Shown: positions 43,788 to 52,116, counted from the first letter of the stretch. The stretch: 64,000 nucleotides of DNA from Acidobacteriota bacterium (GCA_039683095.1 JBDKSB010000003.1:62001-126000), one strand, 5' to 3'. Notes: generated from the letters alone by a model not told the origin. Program-made: numbers and translations.

Positions 43788-44771
43788 TCAGGCCAGGCCG
43801 CAGCGCTTCCCGGCCGACTCGATGATCGCCCGAATGAGCCCGCGGTAATCCTCGTCCTCGCCCTGGGGCGAGCCGTGGTAGAGGGTATAGATCTGCGGCG
43901 CCCAGCTCTTGTGGGGCTTGAGCCCGGGGATGCCGTTGACCTCGATGATGCGCAGTTTCCCCGTCCTGTCGACCCGCATGTCGATGCGGACGTGATCCAG
44001 GCAGCCCATGGCCCCGGCGGCGGCGTCGCCCAGGAGCCGCGCTTCTTCCGTTCGGGCCCCGGCCAGGCCGATGCGGGTCAGGCCGACGCCCCGCAGGTCG
44101 CTCCGGAGGATGCGGTAATTCCGGTAATGCGAGTCCTCGACCGTGACCAGGCCGGGCAGGACCTCGCGCGTCTTGCCGTTGCCGATGACGAGGGCCGTGT
44201 ATTCGTCGCCGGGCAGGAACTCCTCGACCAGGGCCGGCTCGTCGAACTCCTGTTCGACGAAGGCGACGCGGCGGCGGAGCTCCATCTCGTCGTGAACGAC
44301 GCTCTCGTCGGAGATGCCGACCGAGCGCGATTCGCAGATGGGCTTGACGAAGGCCGGATAGGAGACGGACGAGGCATCGTCGGCCGAGTGGAGGAGGACG
44401 TGGGCCGGCACGGCCACGCCGGCCGCGGCCAGGATCTCGTGGGTCTCGAACTTGTCGATCATGGCCCGCATGGTCCGGCTGTTCGAGCCGATGTAGGGGA
44501 TGCGCCGCTCGTCCAGGACGTCGGCGACCCAGGTGCCGGCGGCGTTGCGGCCGATGAAGGCCTCGTTCGGGGTGATGTGGTAGAGGGCGCTCCAGACGAT
44601 GTCGAAGTCGGGCTTGTCGACGAGGCGGAAGAACTCCGCTTCGTCCGCGACGTAGGCGACCCTGGCCGGGTGGCCGAGCGACTCGGTGGCCGCGCGCATG
44701 GATTCGGTGACCTTCATGTCTCCCCAGCCCTGGGCGTCGCCGCCCGGGCCGGTCAGCAGCAGGATCCTCAT
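43788..44771 (-). CDS. D-alanine-D-alanine ligase-like ATP-grasp enzyme
   Basis: 327 residues. ATP-grasp fold of the Ddl type: PYIGSNSRTMRAMIDKFETHEILAAAGV, PAFVKPICESRSVGIS, VEEFLPGDEYTALVIG, and the metal site RIDMRVDRTGKLRIIEVNGIPGL. The N-terminal region differs from housekeeping Ddl. The ATG overlaps the stop of the racemase gene. With a Glu/Asp racemase and an M20 hydrolase in one transcript, a D-amino-acid-containing peptide bond is a fair inference. Confidence 0.8.
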   Translation of the reverse strand: MRILLLTGPGGDAQGWGDMKVTESMRAATESLGHPARVAYVADEAEFFRLVDKPDFDIVWSALYHITPNEAFIGRNAAGTWVADVLDERRIPYIGSNSRTMRAMIDKFETHEILAAAGVAVPAHVLLHSADDASSVSYPAFVKPICESRSVGISDESVVHDEMELRRRVAFVEQEFDEPALVEEFLPGDEYTALVIGNGKTREVLPGLVTVEDSHYRNYRILRSDLRGVGLTRIGLAGARTEEARLLGDAAAGAMGCLDHVRIDMRVDRTGKLRIIEVNGIPGLKPHKSWAPQIYTLYHGSPQGEDEDYRGLIRAIIESAGKRCGLA

Positions 44772-45700
44772 GACGTTTCTCCGTGGAAGAGATCGGGTTC
44801 GCAGCGGTAATCGAGAAGGGCCTGGGCCGCGGCCGCCGAAACGGGCCCGAGGCGCCGGGCCACGGCCCGCCGCTGGGCCTCGGCCAGCTCGACCTTGGAA
44901 ACGACCTCGACGGGAACGGGCCGTAAGCCGGAGCCGGCCGGGCGCCGGGCCAGGCCGTCGGTCAGGCCGTCGACGAGGCGCTCGCCCGGATCGAGGATGA
45001 CGACCCTCGATCCGGTCAACCGTCCCAGCGAGGCCCGGAAGGACTCGGCGACATAAGCGTAGTGCGTGCAGGCCAGCCCGGCGTAGACGGGCGCTTCGGG
45101 GGGGATCCGGGGCGAGAACCGGCGGACGCATTCGTCGACGAGACCCGGCAGCGCCGGCGAGTCGGGATCCTTGTCGATGGCCGCGGCCAGGCCGTGGCAG
45201 GGCTCGGCGACGACGCGGCCCGGGTCCAGGCCCCGGCGGGCCATCCGCCGGATATGTTCGCCCGAGCCGATGGTCGTCCGTGTGCCGACGAGGGCGAGCA
45301 CCCCGGCGGGGTCGCGCAGGAGCTCCCCGGAGAACAGGGCCGCCCCTTCGTCGAGGATGCCGGTCACGGGGACGGCCGGGAACCGGCTGAAAGAGGTCGC
45401 TTCGTAGACGACCGACAGCGTGTTGCAGGCGATCAGGATGAGGTCCGGCCGGAAGGACATCATCGCGGCCAGGGCCCGGTCGAAGACGGCGGCCCTGGCG
45501 CCCATGTCCGGCAGGTCGTTGTAGCCGCGACTCGCGTCCGGCCAGGCGTTGACGTAGACGAGGCGGACGGGGCCCTGGCCGGCCGTCCCGCGCAGGCGCC
45601 GCTCGAGCCCGGCGCAGATAAGAAGCCCGCCCAGGCCGGAGTCCGTGACGATGACGGTCAGGCCGCCGGGCCGGTCCTCGAAGGCGGAGAGGCTTTTCAT
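44768..45700 (-). CDS. Glutamate/aspartate racemase family protein
   Basis: 310 residues. MurI-type two-base racemase: TDSGLGGLLICAG (Asp/Ser), IACNTLS with the first catalytic Cys and LACTHYAY with the second Cys. The fold is MurI-like but with a longer C-terminus (about 40 residues), so it may be a specialised Glu or Asp racemase rather than the cell-wall enzyme. It is 13 bases after the M20 gene and ATGA-coupled to the ATP-grasp gene. Confidence 0.82.
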   Translation of the reverse strand: MKSLSAFEDRPGGLTVIVTDSGLGGLLICAGLERRLRGTAGQGPVRLVYVNAWPDASRGYNDLPDMGARAAVFDRALAAMMSFRPDLILIACNTLSVVYEATSFSRFPAVPVTGILDEGAALFSGELLRDPAGVLALVGTRTTIGSGEHIRRMARRGLDPGRVVAEPCHGLAAAIDKDPDSPALPGLVDECVRRFSPRIPPEAPVYAGLACTHYAYVAESFRASLGRLTGSRVVILDPGERLVDGLTDGLARRPAGSGLRPVPVEVVSKVELAEAQRRAVARRLGPVSAAAAQALLDYRCEPDLFHGETS

Positions 45701-45713
45701 CCGGGTGGCCGCC

Positions 45714-46901
45714 TCAGGCGATCCCTTCCGGCGCGTCCCCGGCCCCGGCCCGGAAATCCGCCCGGACGCGCTCCAGGAGGCCCGGCTCGGTCAGGATGCG
45801 GGCGGCCGCGGCGGCCAGGAAATAGACGCCGTCGAGGAGGGCTTTCTCGCCGCCGGGACCGACGGCGTCCCGGGCGAAGCCCTCGGTGTGGATGGGGAAG
45901 TCGCTGGCCTTGATCATCGGCTCGATGGTCGGCGCTACCCAGGAGACGTTGGCCAGGTCGGTCGAGCCGTAGGACTCCCGGAGCCTGGCCGGATCGGGGC
46001 GGCCGCGCTCGACGAAGAGCTCCGAAAAGACGTCCTCGAGGGCGCGGTTGCGGCGGAAGGTCGTGACGCCCGGCCCGGGCTCGCCGACTTTGACCCGGCA
46101 GCCGGCCTCGGCGGCGGCCTTTTCGGCCAGGCCCCTGGCCTCGGAGACCAGGCGCCCGAGCCCGGACATGGTGTCGGCCCGCAGGGAGAACCGGCCGCGG
46201 GCGTAGTCGGGGATGATGTTCGGCACGTCGCCGCCCGATTCGATGATGCCGTGGAAGAGCGTTCCCGGCGCGAATTTCGTCCGGGGCAGGGCGGCCGCGT
46301 AGTAGAAGGCGACCAGGGCGTCGAGCGCGTTCCGGCCCTCCCGGGGCGCGGCGGCGGCGTGGGCCTTCTTGCCGAAGAACTCGACGACCAGGGTGCGCCG
46401 GGCCAGGGCCTGGCAGATGACCGTGTCCAGCATGTGGGGATGGATCTGGAGGACGACATCGGAGCGGGCGAAGACCCCGTCCTGGATCAGGCGGACCTTG
46501 CCGCTGCCGCGCTCCTCGGCCGGGGTGGCGACGACCTCGATCGTGCCGGCAAGGCCGTCCGCGAAAGCGGATTTCAGGACGACGGCGGCGTAGGCCCCGG
46601 CCGTGCCGATGATGTTGTGGCCGCAGGCATGGCCCAGGCCGGGGAGGGCGTCCATCTCGGCGGTGAAGGTCACCCGGGGACCGTCCGCGGACAGGGAGCG
46701 AACGGCCCGGAACGAGGTCGGCAGGGCCTCCGAGGCGGGGGACAGGTCGAATCCCTCGGCCTTGAGCAGGGACCGGAGCAGGCGCGACGTCCGCACTTCC
46801 TCGAAGGCGAGCTCGGGATCGGCGTGGATGCGGCGGCTCAGGTCGAGGATATCGGAACGGCGTTCCTCGACGGCCTTGGCGATCCGGGCGTTGATGTCCA
46901 T
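45714..46901 (-). CDS. M20D-family amidohydrolase
   Basis: 395 residues. M20D zinc amidohydrolase similar to amino-acid-conjugate hydrolases and AbgB: RRIHADPELAFEE, EMDALPG, GHACGHNIIG, ATPAEERGSGK and a lid-flanking VPNIIPDYARGRFSLRAD; the last His is in FPIHTEGF. The N-acyl substrate is unknown. ATG46901 has no ribosome site and only a short leader. First gene of the hydrolase-racemase-ligase set. Confidence 0.86.
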   Translation of the reverse strand: MDINARIAKAVEERRSDILDLSRRIHADPELAFEEVRTSRLLRSLLKAEGFDLSPASEALPTSFRAVRSLSADGPRVTFTAEMDALPGLGHACGHNIIGTAGAYAAVVLKSAFADGLAGTIEVVATPAEERGSGKVRLIQDGVFARSDVVLQIHPHMLDTVICQALARRTLVVEFFGKKAHAAAAPREGRNALDALVAFYYAAALPRTKFAPGTLFHGIIESGGDVPNIIPDYARGRFSLRADTMSGLGRLVSEARGLAEKAAAEAGCRVKVGEPGPGVTTFRRNRALEDVFSELFVERGRPDPARLRESYGSTDLANVSWVAPTIEPMIKASDFPIHTEGFARDAVGPGGEKALLDGVYFLAAAAARILTEPGLLERVRADFRAGAGDAPEGIA

Positions 46902-46916
46902 GTCCGATCAGGAGCC

Positions 46917-46946
46917 ATGATAATTCAGAAGCAAAATTGTTGTCAA
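46917..46946 (-). promoter_or_regulatory. Promoter of the M20-racemase-ligase operon
   Basis: On the minus strand perfect TTGACA (46946-46941), 18-bp spacer, TATCAT (46922-46917). It leaves about 15 bases to ATG46901 with no ribosome site. Its -35 overlaps the T-run of the upstream terminator. Confidence 0.78.
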
Positions 46947-46969
46947 AAGGCGGCGCCGTTCTCGGCGCG
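46945..46969 (-). terminator. Terminator of the small Cys/His protein gene
   Basis: On the minus strand a GCGCCG/CGGCGC stem (46968-46963 with 46958-46953) with a four-base loop is followed by CGCC and TTTT. It begins a few bases after the stop at 46976. The final T-run is part of the next promoter's -35 box. Confidence 0.65.
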
Positions 46970-46975
46970 GCTCCT

Positions 46976-47275
46976 TCAGCCGCCGGTCTCGTCGATTTCC
47001 GCGGGAACGAGCTTGATCGAGTCGTGGATCCTGAACGACTCGCCCCTCCTGGCGCCATGGCCGCGGCAGACCGGGATGATGTACCACGCGGGGTCGTCCG
47101 AGCCGCCGTCCCTCTGGACAGGCGCGCCGGCCTCCGGCCTCAGGTAGCAGCTGACCTCGGAGCAGTAGCGCGGCAGGGGCTGGCCGCTGTGCTTGAGCCA
47201 ATGGTCCAGCCATGAGCCGCACCGGCATTCCGGGCCGTCCGCCCCGTTGACGTTCTTGACCTTCAGCGCGTTCAT
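46976..47275 (-). CDS. Small Cys/His-rich probable zinc-binding protein
   Basis: 99 residues. The pattern NVNGADGPECRCGSWLDHWLKHSG...RYCSEVSC...WYIIPVCRGH has paired Cys and His ligands (CRC, DHW, YC, SC, VCxxH). I recognise the general shape of a family of short bacterial proteins of unknown function (C.CGSWLxHW...WYIvPxC). ATG47275 is chosen: GGAGG lies 11 bases upstream; GTG47293 would include that site. No links to neighbours are clear. Confidence 0.65.
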   Translation of the reverse strand: MNALKVKNVNGADGPECRCGSWLDHWLKHSGQPLPRYCSEVSCYLRPEAGAPVQRDGGSDDPAWYIIPVCRGHGARRGESFRIHDSIKLVPAEIDETGG

Positions 47276-47376
47276 GACGATAAAGTCCTCCACTCTCCGC
47301 AGGCGATCTGCGCCGCAGCCGTCAGGGGACGCCCCGACGGCTCTTTCCCGGCTAGCAGTTCAGTCGGCCGCGTGGA

Positions 47377-47727
47377 TCAGCAATCAATCCAAAGATAGTA
47401 AAGGCTCAAAGGGCCGACCTTGCCGCCGCCGAGACCGCTGTAGATCAGGATGTAGCACCGGTTGTCGCAACAGTTCGGGCAATCGCATCTCTCCGGGACC
47501 GGGCCGGCGGCCACGGGAACGAGCCTCGCGATCTTGCGGACGACGCCGTCGTAAGTCACGTACTTCGCCGTCGAAGGCACGAAGGCGATGTCCGGCCCGT
47601 GGACCTCGACGAGGGGACCGATGGCCCCGGCCGCGGCCGGCGGGTCGTTCTGCTGGACGCCCGAGACGATCCCGAGAAAGAGCACGTCGAAGAGCACCAG
47701 GAAAAGTCCGACTCCATTCTTTTTCAT
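47377..47727 (-). CDS. Small exported Cys-rich hypothetical protein
   Basis: 116 residues. One N-terminal hydrophobic segment (GVGLFLVLFDVLFLGIVSG) as signal or anchor, a middle beta-rich part and a Cys cluster CDCPNCCDNRC at about 82-92. No family recognised. GGAGGG lies before ATG47727. Five Cys in eleven residues suggests metal or disulfide binding outside the cytoplasm. The 100 bases between it and the Cys/His gene hold nothing I recognise. Confidence 0.6.
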   Translation of the reverse strand: MKKNGVGLFLVLFDVLFLGIVSGVQQNDPPAAAGAIGPLVEVHGPDIAFVPSTAKYVTYDGVVRKIARLVPVAAGPVPERCDCPNCCDNRCYILIYSGLGGGKVGPLSLYYLWIDC

Positions 47728-47838
47728 TGGCTTCCCTCCTGAGGATATTGGCATCTCTCCTGATGATAAAGACACTCGGCCGGGCCTTTTCTCGTCGCCG
47801 CAAAAAAATATTTTTTCCAGGGGCTAAATGGGGTCGGC

Positions 47839-47867
47839 TTGCCGGTGACGCCGTTTTTGCCTAGAAT
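47839..47867 (+). promoter_or_regulatory. Promoter of the TPR-CHAT gene
   Basis: TTGCCG (47839-47844), 17-bp spacer, TAGAAT (47862-47867). The transcription start would fall near 47874, just before GGAG at 47880. The ATG at 47866 lies inside the -10 box and cannot be the start. Confidence 0.6.
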
Positions 47868-47890
47868 GGCGGGATTACCGGAGAAGGCTT

Positions 47891-50788
47891 ATACAAAAAA
47901 TAGCATTTTTCATCCCCAAGCCGAGGATCCGGGCGCTCGCCGCCCTGGTCATCGCCGGGACCAGTCTGTTCGCCTTTCCCAAGAGCGGCCCTGGGGTCGG
48001 GTCCGGCGAGGCGGAACCGGCCTTCCTGGCGGAAGGCGCGGCCCTGGTCGAGAAAGGGGCCTACGAAGAGGCCATCGCCTATTTCAAGGAAGGCCTCTTA
48101 CGGCCTGATGCGAGGACCTCCGAAAGGGCCCGCATCTATCATTTACTCGGCTACCTCCTCCTGTATGTAGACCGGAATGAGGAAGCCATTCAGAACACGC
48201 ACGTCGCGCAAAAGTGGGCAATCGAATACGGGCTAAAGGCCGAAAACGCCGAGTTCAAGGCCGAATCGGCCATCATCCAAGCCTACATTCGGGCTCTCGC
48301 CCTCCGGAGCTCGCGCGACATCCCCGGCTCCAACGCAAAATTCGAGGAAGCCTTTCGGCTGGCCGGAACAGACGCGGGCCGGCCCTACCGGCTCAAGATC
48401 GCCGGATCCTGGAGCGTCAACTATACGACCTCAAAGGACGGGCAAGCAAAATATCTTGACCTCAACTTACGGGCCCTTGAACTGGCGACCACACTTAAGT
48501 ACAAACTCGAGGCCTCCCGGGCCGCAAATAAGGTCGGCGCGTATTACGCCATGAGAAGCGATTATTCCCGGGCCCTCAGCTTCTTTCTGAATGCCCTGAA
48601 TTATTCAAGAGATGTCCCGGACAACGGGAACCTGATCGGATGCTTGAACAACGTCGCCGGGATGTACAGCTCCCTGGGGGACTATGTCAAGGCGAAAGAC
48701 TATCTTCTGGCCGCTTTTTCGCTCCTGCCAGAAGGCTCGACGAGGGCTTTCGATTCTTCGGTGCTCCTCAATCTTGGCACCCTGTTCTACGGCCTGGGGA
48801 AGCGTCTGCAGTCCGATGACTTCCTGCAGAGGGCCCTGGACTGCTTCGGTTCCTTCCTCGAACTCAAGAGCGTGCCGGGGGGCGGGCCTCTCCGCCTGGA
48901 CGCGCTGGCCGGAATGGCGGCCGTTTATATCGACCAGGGCCGCGCAGATGAGGCGCGGAGGATCCTCGCGCCCGCCCTCGGGGAGGCCATAAAAACGAAC
49001 GCCCCGTCCCTCACCGCCGGCAAGATCCATGCCCTGTCGGGGAGCTTGTCGCTGCGGACCGGAAACGTCCCCGAAGCCAGGACGCATTTCGAGGAGACTG
49101 GTTCCATATCCGAACGGACCGGAAGCCCTCTCCTGAAGGCGGACGCCGCTTTCGGCCTGGGCCGCTGCGCCGAAGCGCTCGGGGACTACGGCCAGGCCAT
49201 CGAGAACTACGAGCATGCCCTTGAGATCGTCGGCGAAGGGTTCTCCGGCATCGTCAGCGATATCCAGCGGGCCGAATTCATCGGGACGACCCTCAAGCCC
49301 TTTCAGGCCCTGATCGGCCTCTATCTCAAGCTGTCCAGGACGGAGAACAGCGACATCTATGACCGCGAGATGTTCCGCCTGTCCGAGTATCTGAGGGCCA
49401 GGTCCTTCCGGGAGTTCCGGGACAGGCTGTCCAGGAATCCGCCGCCCCCTGCGGGAGCGCCGGAGGGACCAGACGAGGCGGCGCTCAACCGGGAACGGAC
49501 CGGGCTGCTGAAGTCGCTGTCTCAGGGAGGCCTCGGCGGGGATAAGCGGGAGCGGATCAGGGCCAGGCTGATCCAGCTCGACGACCTGCTGGACGCCGGG
49601 ATCCTCGACAGATACGGCCCGGCCGACCCGACCATCAGGTCTCCCAAGCCCATGTCCCTCGATGTCCTTCAGGGCCGGGTCCTGGACGACCGCACGGCCG
49701 TCCTCGAGTACCTCCTGGGGGAGTCGGCGTCGGTCCTTTTCTGCGTCACCAGGCATTCCCTGCGCCTCATCGAGCTGCCTCCGGCCCGCGGCATCAGGAA
49801 CGCCCTGACGGGTTATCTGGCCTTCCTCGAGGACCCGTCGATGCCCGTGGGGAAGGGGCTCCCCGCGGCCAAGCGGCTTTACAGAACCCTGCTTGAGCCC
49901 GCGGAGCCGTTCCTGCCGGCCCGGGTGGACCGGCTGATCGTTATCCCAGACGGGATGCTCTTCCGGCTGCCGTTCGAGGCCCTGGCCCTGCCGGCGGCGG
50001 AGGCGGCGAAACCGGTCTATGTCAACGACCGCTTCACCGTCTCCTACGCGCCCTCCGCCTCGTCGCTGGAGCTTCCCGGGACGGCTCAGGAAGTCCAATA
50101 CGCCAAGAGCGCGCTCGCGTTCGGCGTTTCGAAGTACCCGCGTCCGAACCGCCTCAGCGCGCAGGCGGCGCCTCTCTCGCCGAGCGCCATCCTCGACGAC
50201 ATCTACGGCCGGCGGGGCTTCGAGATCGGCTCCCTGCCCCACGTCGGGGAGGAGATCGCCGACCTGGCCCGGAGGCTCGGCCCGGGCAAGATCGACGCCT
50301 ACGAGGGACCGCAGGCGACGGAGAAGGCGCTGAAGGGGCTCGATCTCAAGGCCTACCGGCTCATCCACCTGGCCTGCCATGCCTTCTCCGACGACAATAA
50401 CCCCTTGAGGTCGGCGCTCCTGCTGGCGCCCGGGGACGGCGACGAGGAGGACGGCTATCTCCAGGTCTCCGAGATGTACAACCTGGGGACCAACGCGGAC
50501 CTGGTCGTACTGTCCGCCTGCCAGACGGGGAGGGGCACGATCGTCATGAACGAGGGCAACCTCGGCCTGCCGCGGGTTTTCTTCTATATGGGCGCCCGGT
50601 CGGTCCTGTCGACGCTATGGCCGGTCTACGACAACGCCGGGGCCGCCTTCATGAAGAGCTTCTACGACGCCTATTTCGGCGGCCAGGGCGAGGCCGAGGC
50701 CGTTCGGGCCGCGAAGAAGGCGATGCGGGAGAAGGGATTCTCGCATCCCTTTTTTTGGGCGCCCTACGTGCTGACGGGCGGGTTCTAG
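47891..50788 (+). CDS. Exported TPR-CHAT protease-like protein, apparent AUA start
   Basis: About 965 residues. The frame that ends at 50788 stays open to 47849 but has no ATG, GTG or TTG until 48551, in the middle of the TPR region. Read from ATA47891, seven bases after GGAG, it gives MQKIAFF...PKPRIRALAALVIAGTSLFA, a good signal peptide. TPR-like helices follow (about 45-500: GAYEEAIAYFKEGL, GDYVKAKDYLLAAF, GDYGQAIENYEHAL). The CHAT caspase-like domain is about 640-965 with His830 (HLACHA) and Cys877 (LSACQTG). Convergent with the anti-sigma gene, four bases apart. A sequencing indel instead of AUA is the main alternative. Confidence 0.82.
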   Translation: MQKIAFFIPKPRIRALAALVIAGTSLFAFPKSGPGVGSGEAEPAFLAEGAALVEKGAYEEAIAYFKEGLLRPDARTSERARIYHLLGYLLLYVDRNEEAIQNTHVAQKWAIEYGLKAENAEFKAESAIIQAYIRALALRSSRDIPGSNAKFEEAFRLAGTDAGRPYRLKIAGSWSVNYTTSKDGQAKYLDLNLRALELATTLKYKLEASRAANKVGAYYAMRSDYSRALSFFLNALNYSRDVPDNGNLIGCLNNVAGMYSSLGDYVKAKDYLLAAFSLLPEGSTRAFDSSVLLNLGTLFYGLGKRLQSDDFLQRALDCFGSFLELKSVPGGGPLRLDALAGMAAVYIDQGRADEARRILAPALGEAIKTNAPSLTAGKIHALSGSLSLRTGNVPEARTHFEETGSISERTGSPLLKADAAFGLGRCAEALGDYGQAIENYEHALEIVGEGFSGIVSDIQRAEFIGTTLKPFQALIGLYLKLSRTENSDIYDREMFRLSEYLRARSFREFRDRLSRNPPPPAGAPEGPDEAALNRERTGLLKSLSQGGLGGDKRERIRARLIQLDDLLDAGILDRYGPADPTIRSPKPMSLDVLQGRVLDDRTAVLEYLLGESASVLFCVTRHSLRLIELPPARGIRNALTGYLAFLEDPSMPVGKGLPAAKRLYRTLLEPAEPFLPARVDRLIVIPDGMLFRLPFEALALPAAEAAKPVYVNDRFTVSYAPSASSLELPGTAQEVQYAKSALAFGVSKYPRPNRLSAQAAPLSPSAILDDIYGRRGFEIGSLPHVGEEIADLARRLGPGKIDAYEGPQATEKALKGLDLKAYRLIHLACHAFSDDNNPLRSALLLAPGDGDEEDGYLQVSEMYNLGTNADLVVLSACQTGRGTIVMNEGNLGLPRVFFYMGARSVLSTLWPVYDNAGAAFMKSFYDAYFGGQGEAEAVRAAKKAMREKGFSHPFFWAPYVLTGGF

Positions 50789-50792
50789 CGGG

Positions 50793-51479
50793 CTATTTCC
50801 GGACCGAGAACTCGGACAGCTTCGAAGCCAGCTCCTGTCCGTCCTCCAGGACGGCCGTGACCCTCCAGAAATATGTCTGGCCCGCCGGAACGGCGTCCCG
50901 CGCCTCCTCGGGGAGCTTCAGGCGGGTTTCCGTGACCGGGTCGCTCTGCCAGGTCTTTTGCAGGGACTGGTCGAAGATCTCCACGACATAGCGCACGGCC
51001 CTGGGCGCGGGCTCCCATTTGAACTCGATCTCGCCGGCGGCGACCGAAGCCTCGTTCTTGGGGACGATGAGCCGGACCTGGGTCTCCGAGACGCCCCGGA
51101 TGACGGGCCGCTCGGTCAGCCGGATCACCGAATAGGTGACGATGGCGAGCCCGGCCAGCCCCGCCAGGGCCGCGACGGCGGCCCTCCGGCCGACGGACAA
51201 CCGCGCGCCTTCACCGGCGAACCGCGTCCGACGGGCAGGGGCGTCGGCCAGGATGCCGTCCAATTCGGCCGAGAGCCGGAGAGCCGATCGAACGAGAAGG
51301 GCGCAGTCGCGGCAGCCGGCGACATGGTCCAGGAGCCTCGAGCGCTCTTTCCGGCGCGCCTCATCGGTGACCAGCCGGACCAGGTCATCGGGAGCCGGGC
51401 ATCCCGCGCCGGGTTCGGCTCCTTTCTCCGCCAGGCAGGCCCAATAGGCCGCCATCAGCCCGGACATGTCAGTCTTCAA
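50793..51479 (-). CDS. Zinc-finger anti-sigma-like membrane protein
   Basis: 228 residues from TTG51479 (AGGGGGA a few bases upstream) or 224 from ATG51467. A ZAS motif HxxxCxxC (DHVAGCRDC at about 51-59) is followed by one membrane helix (about 98-118) and an outside FnIII-like domain (about 135-228, GEIEFKWEP...QTYFWRVTAVLEDG). It overlaps or abuts the ECF sigma stop, the usual sigma-anti-sigma pairing, so it should hold the sigma factor inactive at the membrane until a signal arrives. Confidence 0.82.
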   Translation of the reverse strand: MKTDMSGLMAAYWACLAEKGAEPGAGCPAPDDLVRLVTDEARRKERSRLLDHVAGCRDCALLVRSALRLSAELDGILADAPARRTRFAGEGARLSVGRRAAVAALAGLAGLAIVTYSVIRLTERPVIRGVSETQVRLIVPKNEASVAAGEIEFKWEPAPRAVRYVVEIFDQSLQKTWQSDPVTETRLKLPEEARDAVPAGQTYFWRVTAVLEDGQELASKLSEFSVRK

Positions 51480-51993
51480 GGTCGATCCCCCTTTTTCCCA
51501 GTATATCCTTCAAGTCGGCGATGCCGCGATAATAGGTGCTCTGGGCCCTCCGGAGGGACCAGGAATGGAGCCGGGCGATCTCCTCGAAGGAGAATCCCTC
51601 GAGGCGAAGCTCGAGGACCCGGCGCTTGGCGGCCCCGACGCTCCCGAGCGATTCGCGAACGACCTCCTTCAGCATGTCCATCGCTCCCGGCCGGGCCCGC
51701 CCGTATCCATCGATGCGAGACTCGTCGGTCTTGGCCGCGTCGAAGATCTTTTTCTCACGGTTGGTCTTCTGTCCTTCATTGATAAAGACAGACAAAACCA
51801 CCTTTTTTACATAGGCGTTGAAAAAAATAATTTTTTTCCCCTGGTTCTCCCTGAGAACCTGCCAGATCCTCAGGCGGATCTCCTGGAGCAGGTCGTCCCT
51901 CTCGGGGGAAGGCGCGGCGCAGCCGAGGGCCCTGAGCTCCGAGATCAGGAAGGGCGTCAGCGAATCGAGAATATCTTCTATGGATTCCGGCAT
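51469..51993 (-). CDS. ECF-type RNA polymerase sigma factor
   Basis: 174 residues. Region 2 (DDLLQEIRLRIWQVLREN...FFNAYVKKVVLSVFINEGQKTNREKK) and region 4 (LGSVGAAKRRVLELRLEGFSFEEIARLHSWSLRRAQSTYYRGIADLKDIL) are separated by a linker. It would direct RNA polymerase to its own promoters when released by the adjacent anti-sigma. ATG51993 is preferred to ATG52026, which lies inside the -10 box. Confidence 0.85.
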   Translation of the reverse strand: MPESIEDILDSLTPFLISELRALGCAAPSPERDDLLQEIRLRIWQVLRENQGKKIIFFNAYVKKVVLSVFINEGQKTNREKKIFDAAKTDESRIDGYGRARPGAMDMLKEVVRESLGSVGAAKRRVLELRLEGFSFEEIARLHSWSLRRAQSTYYRGIADLKDILGKRGIDLED

Positions 51994-52024
51994 GACAGAG
52001 GCAGCCCCGTACTTGGCGGGGGCC

Positions 52025-52053
52025 ATCGTACTGAATACAGGCGGGAAGTTCAA
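52025..52053 (-). promoter_or_regulatory. Promoter of the sigma/anti-sigma genes
   Basis: On the minus strand TTGAAC (52053-52048), 17-bp spacer, TACGAT (52030-52025). It could be read by sigma70; autoregulation by the ECF factor is not visible. Confidence 0.45.
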
Positions 52054-52084
52054 GCCCTGGAGAACCGCACAAGGAGAGATGTTT

Positions 52085-52094
52085 ATGTTAACAT
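52085..52094 (+). promoter_or_regulatory. Palindrome ATGTTAACAT upstream of the 52156 gene
   Basis: Perfect 10-bp palindrome identical to the one at 22498-22507. It lies 61 bases before ATG52156. It may be a shared operator or, through TAACAT, part of a promoter. Confidence 0.5.
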
Positions 52095-52116
52095 GGCGGC
52101 CGACTCGAGAGATCGA

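Noticed and set aside
47802-47816. AAAAAAATATTTTTT palindrome as a regulatory site
   Set aside because: Simple A/T-run that is nearly self-complementary by composition; no second copy or promoter alignment supports it.
47866-47868. ATG47866 as start of the TPR-CHAT gene
   Set aside because: It is in another frame, lies within the -10 box, and would need a frameshift in the A/T-run to join the CHAT frame. Kept only as the alternative if an indel is present.
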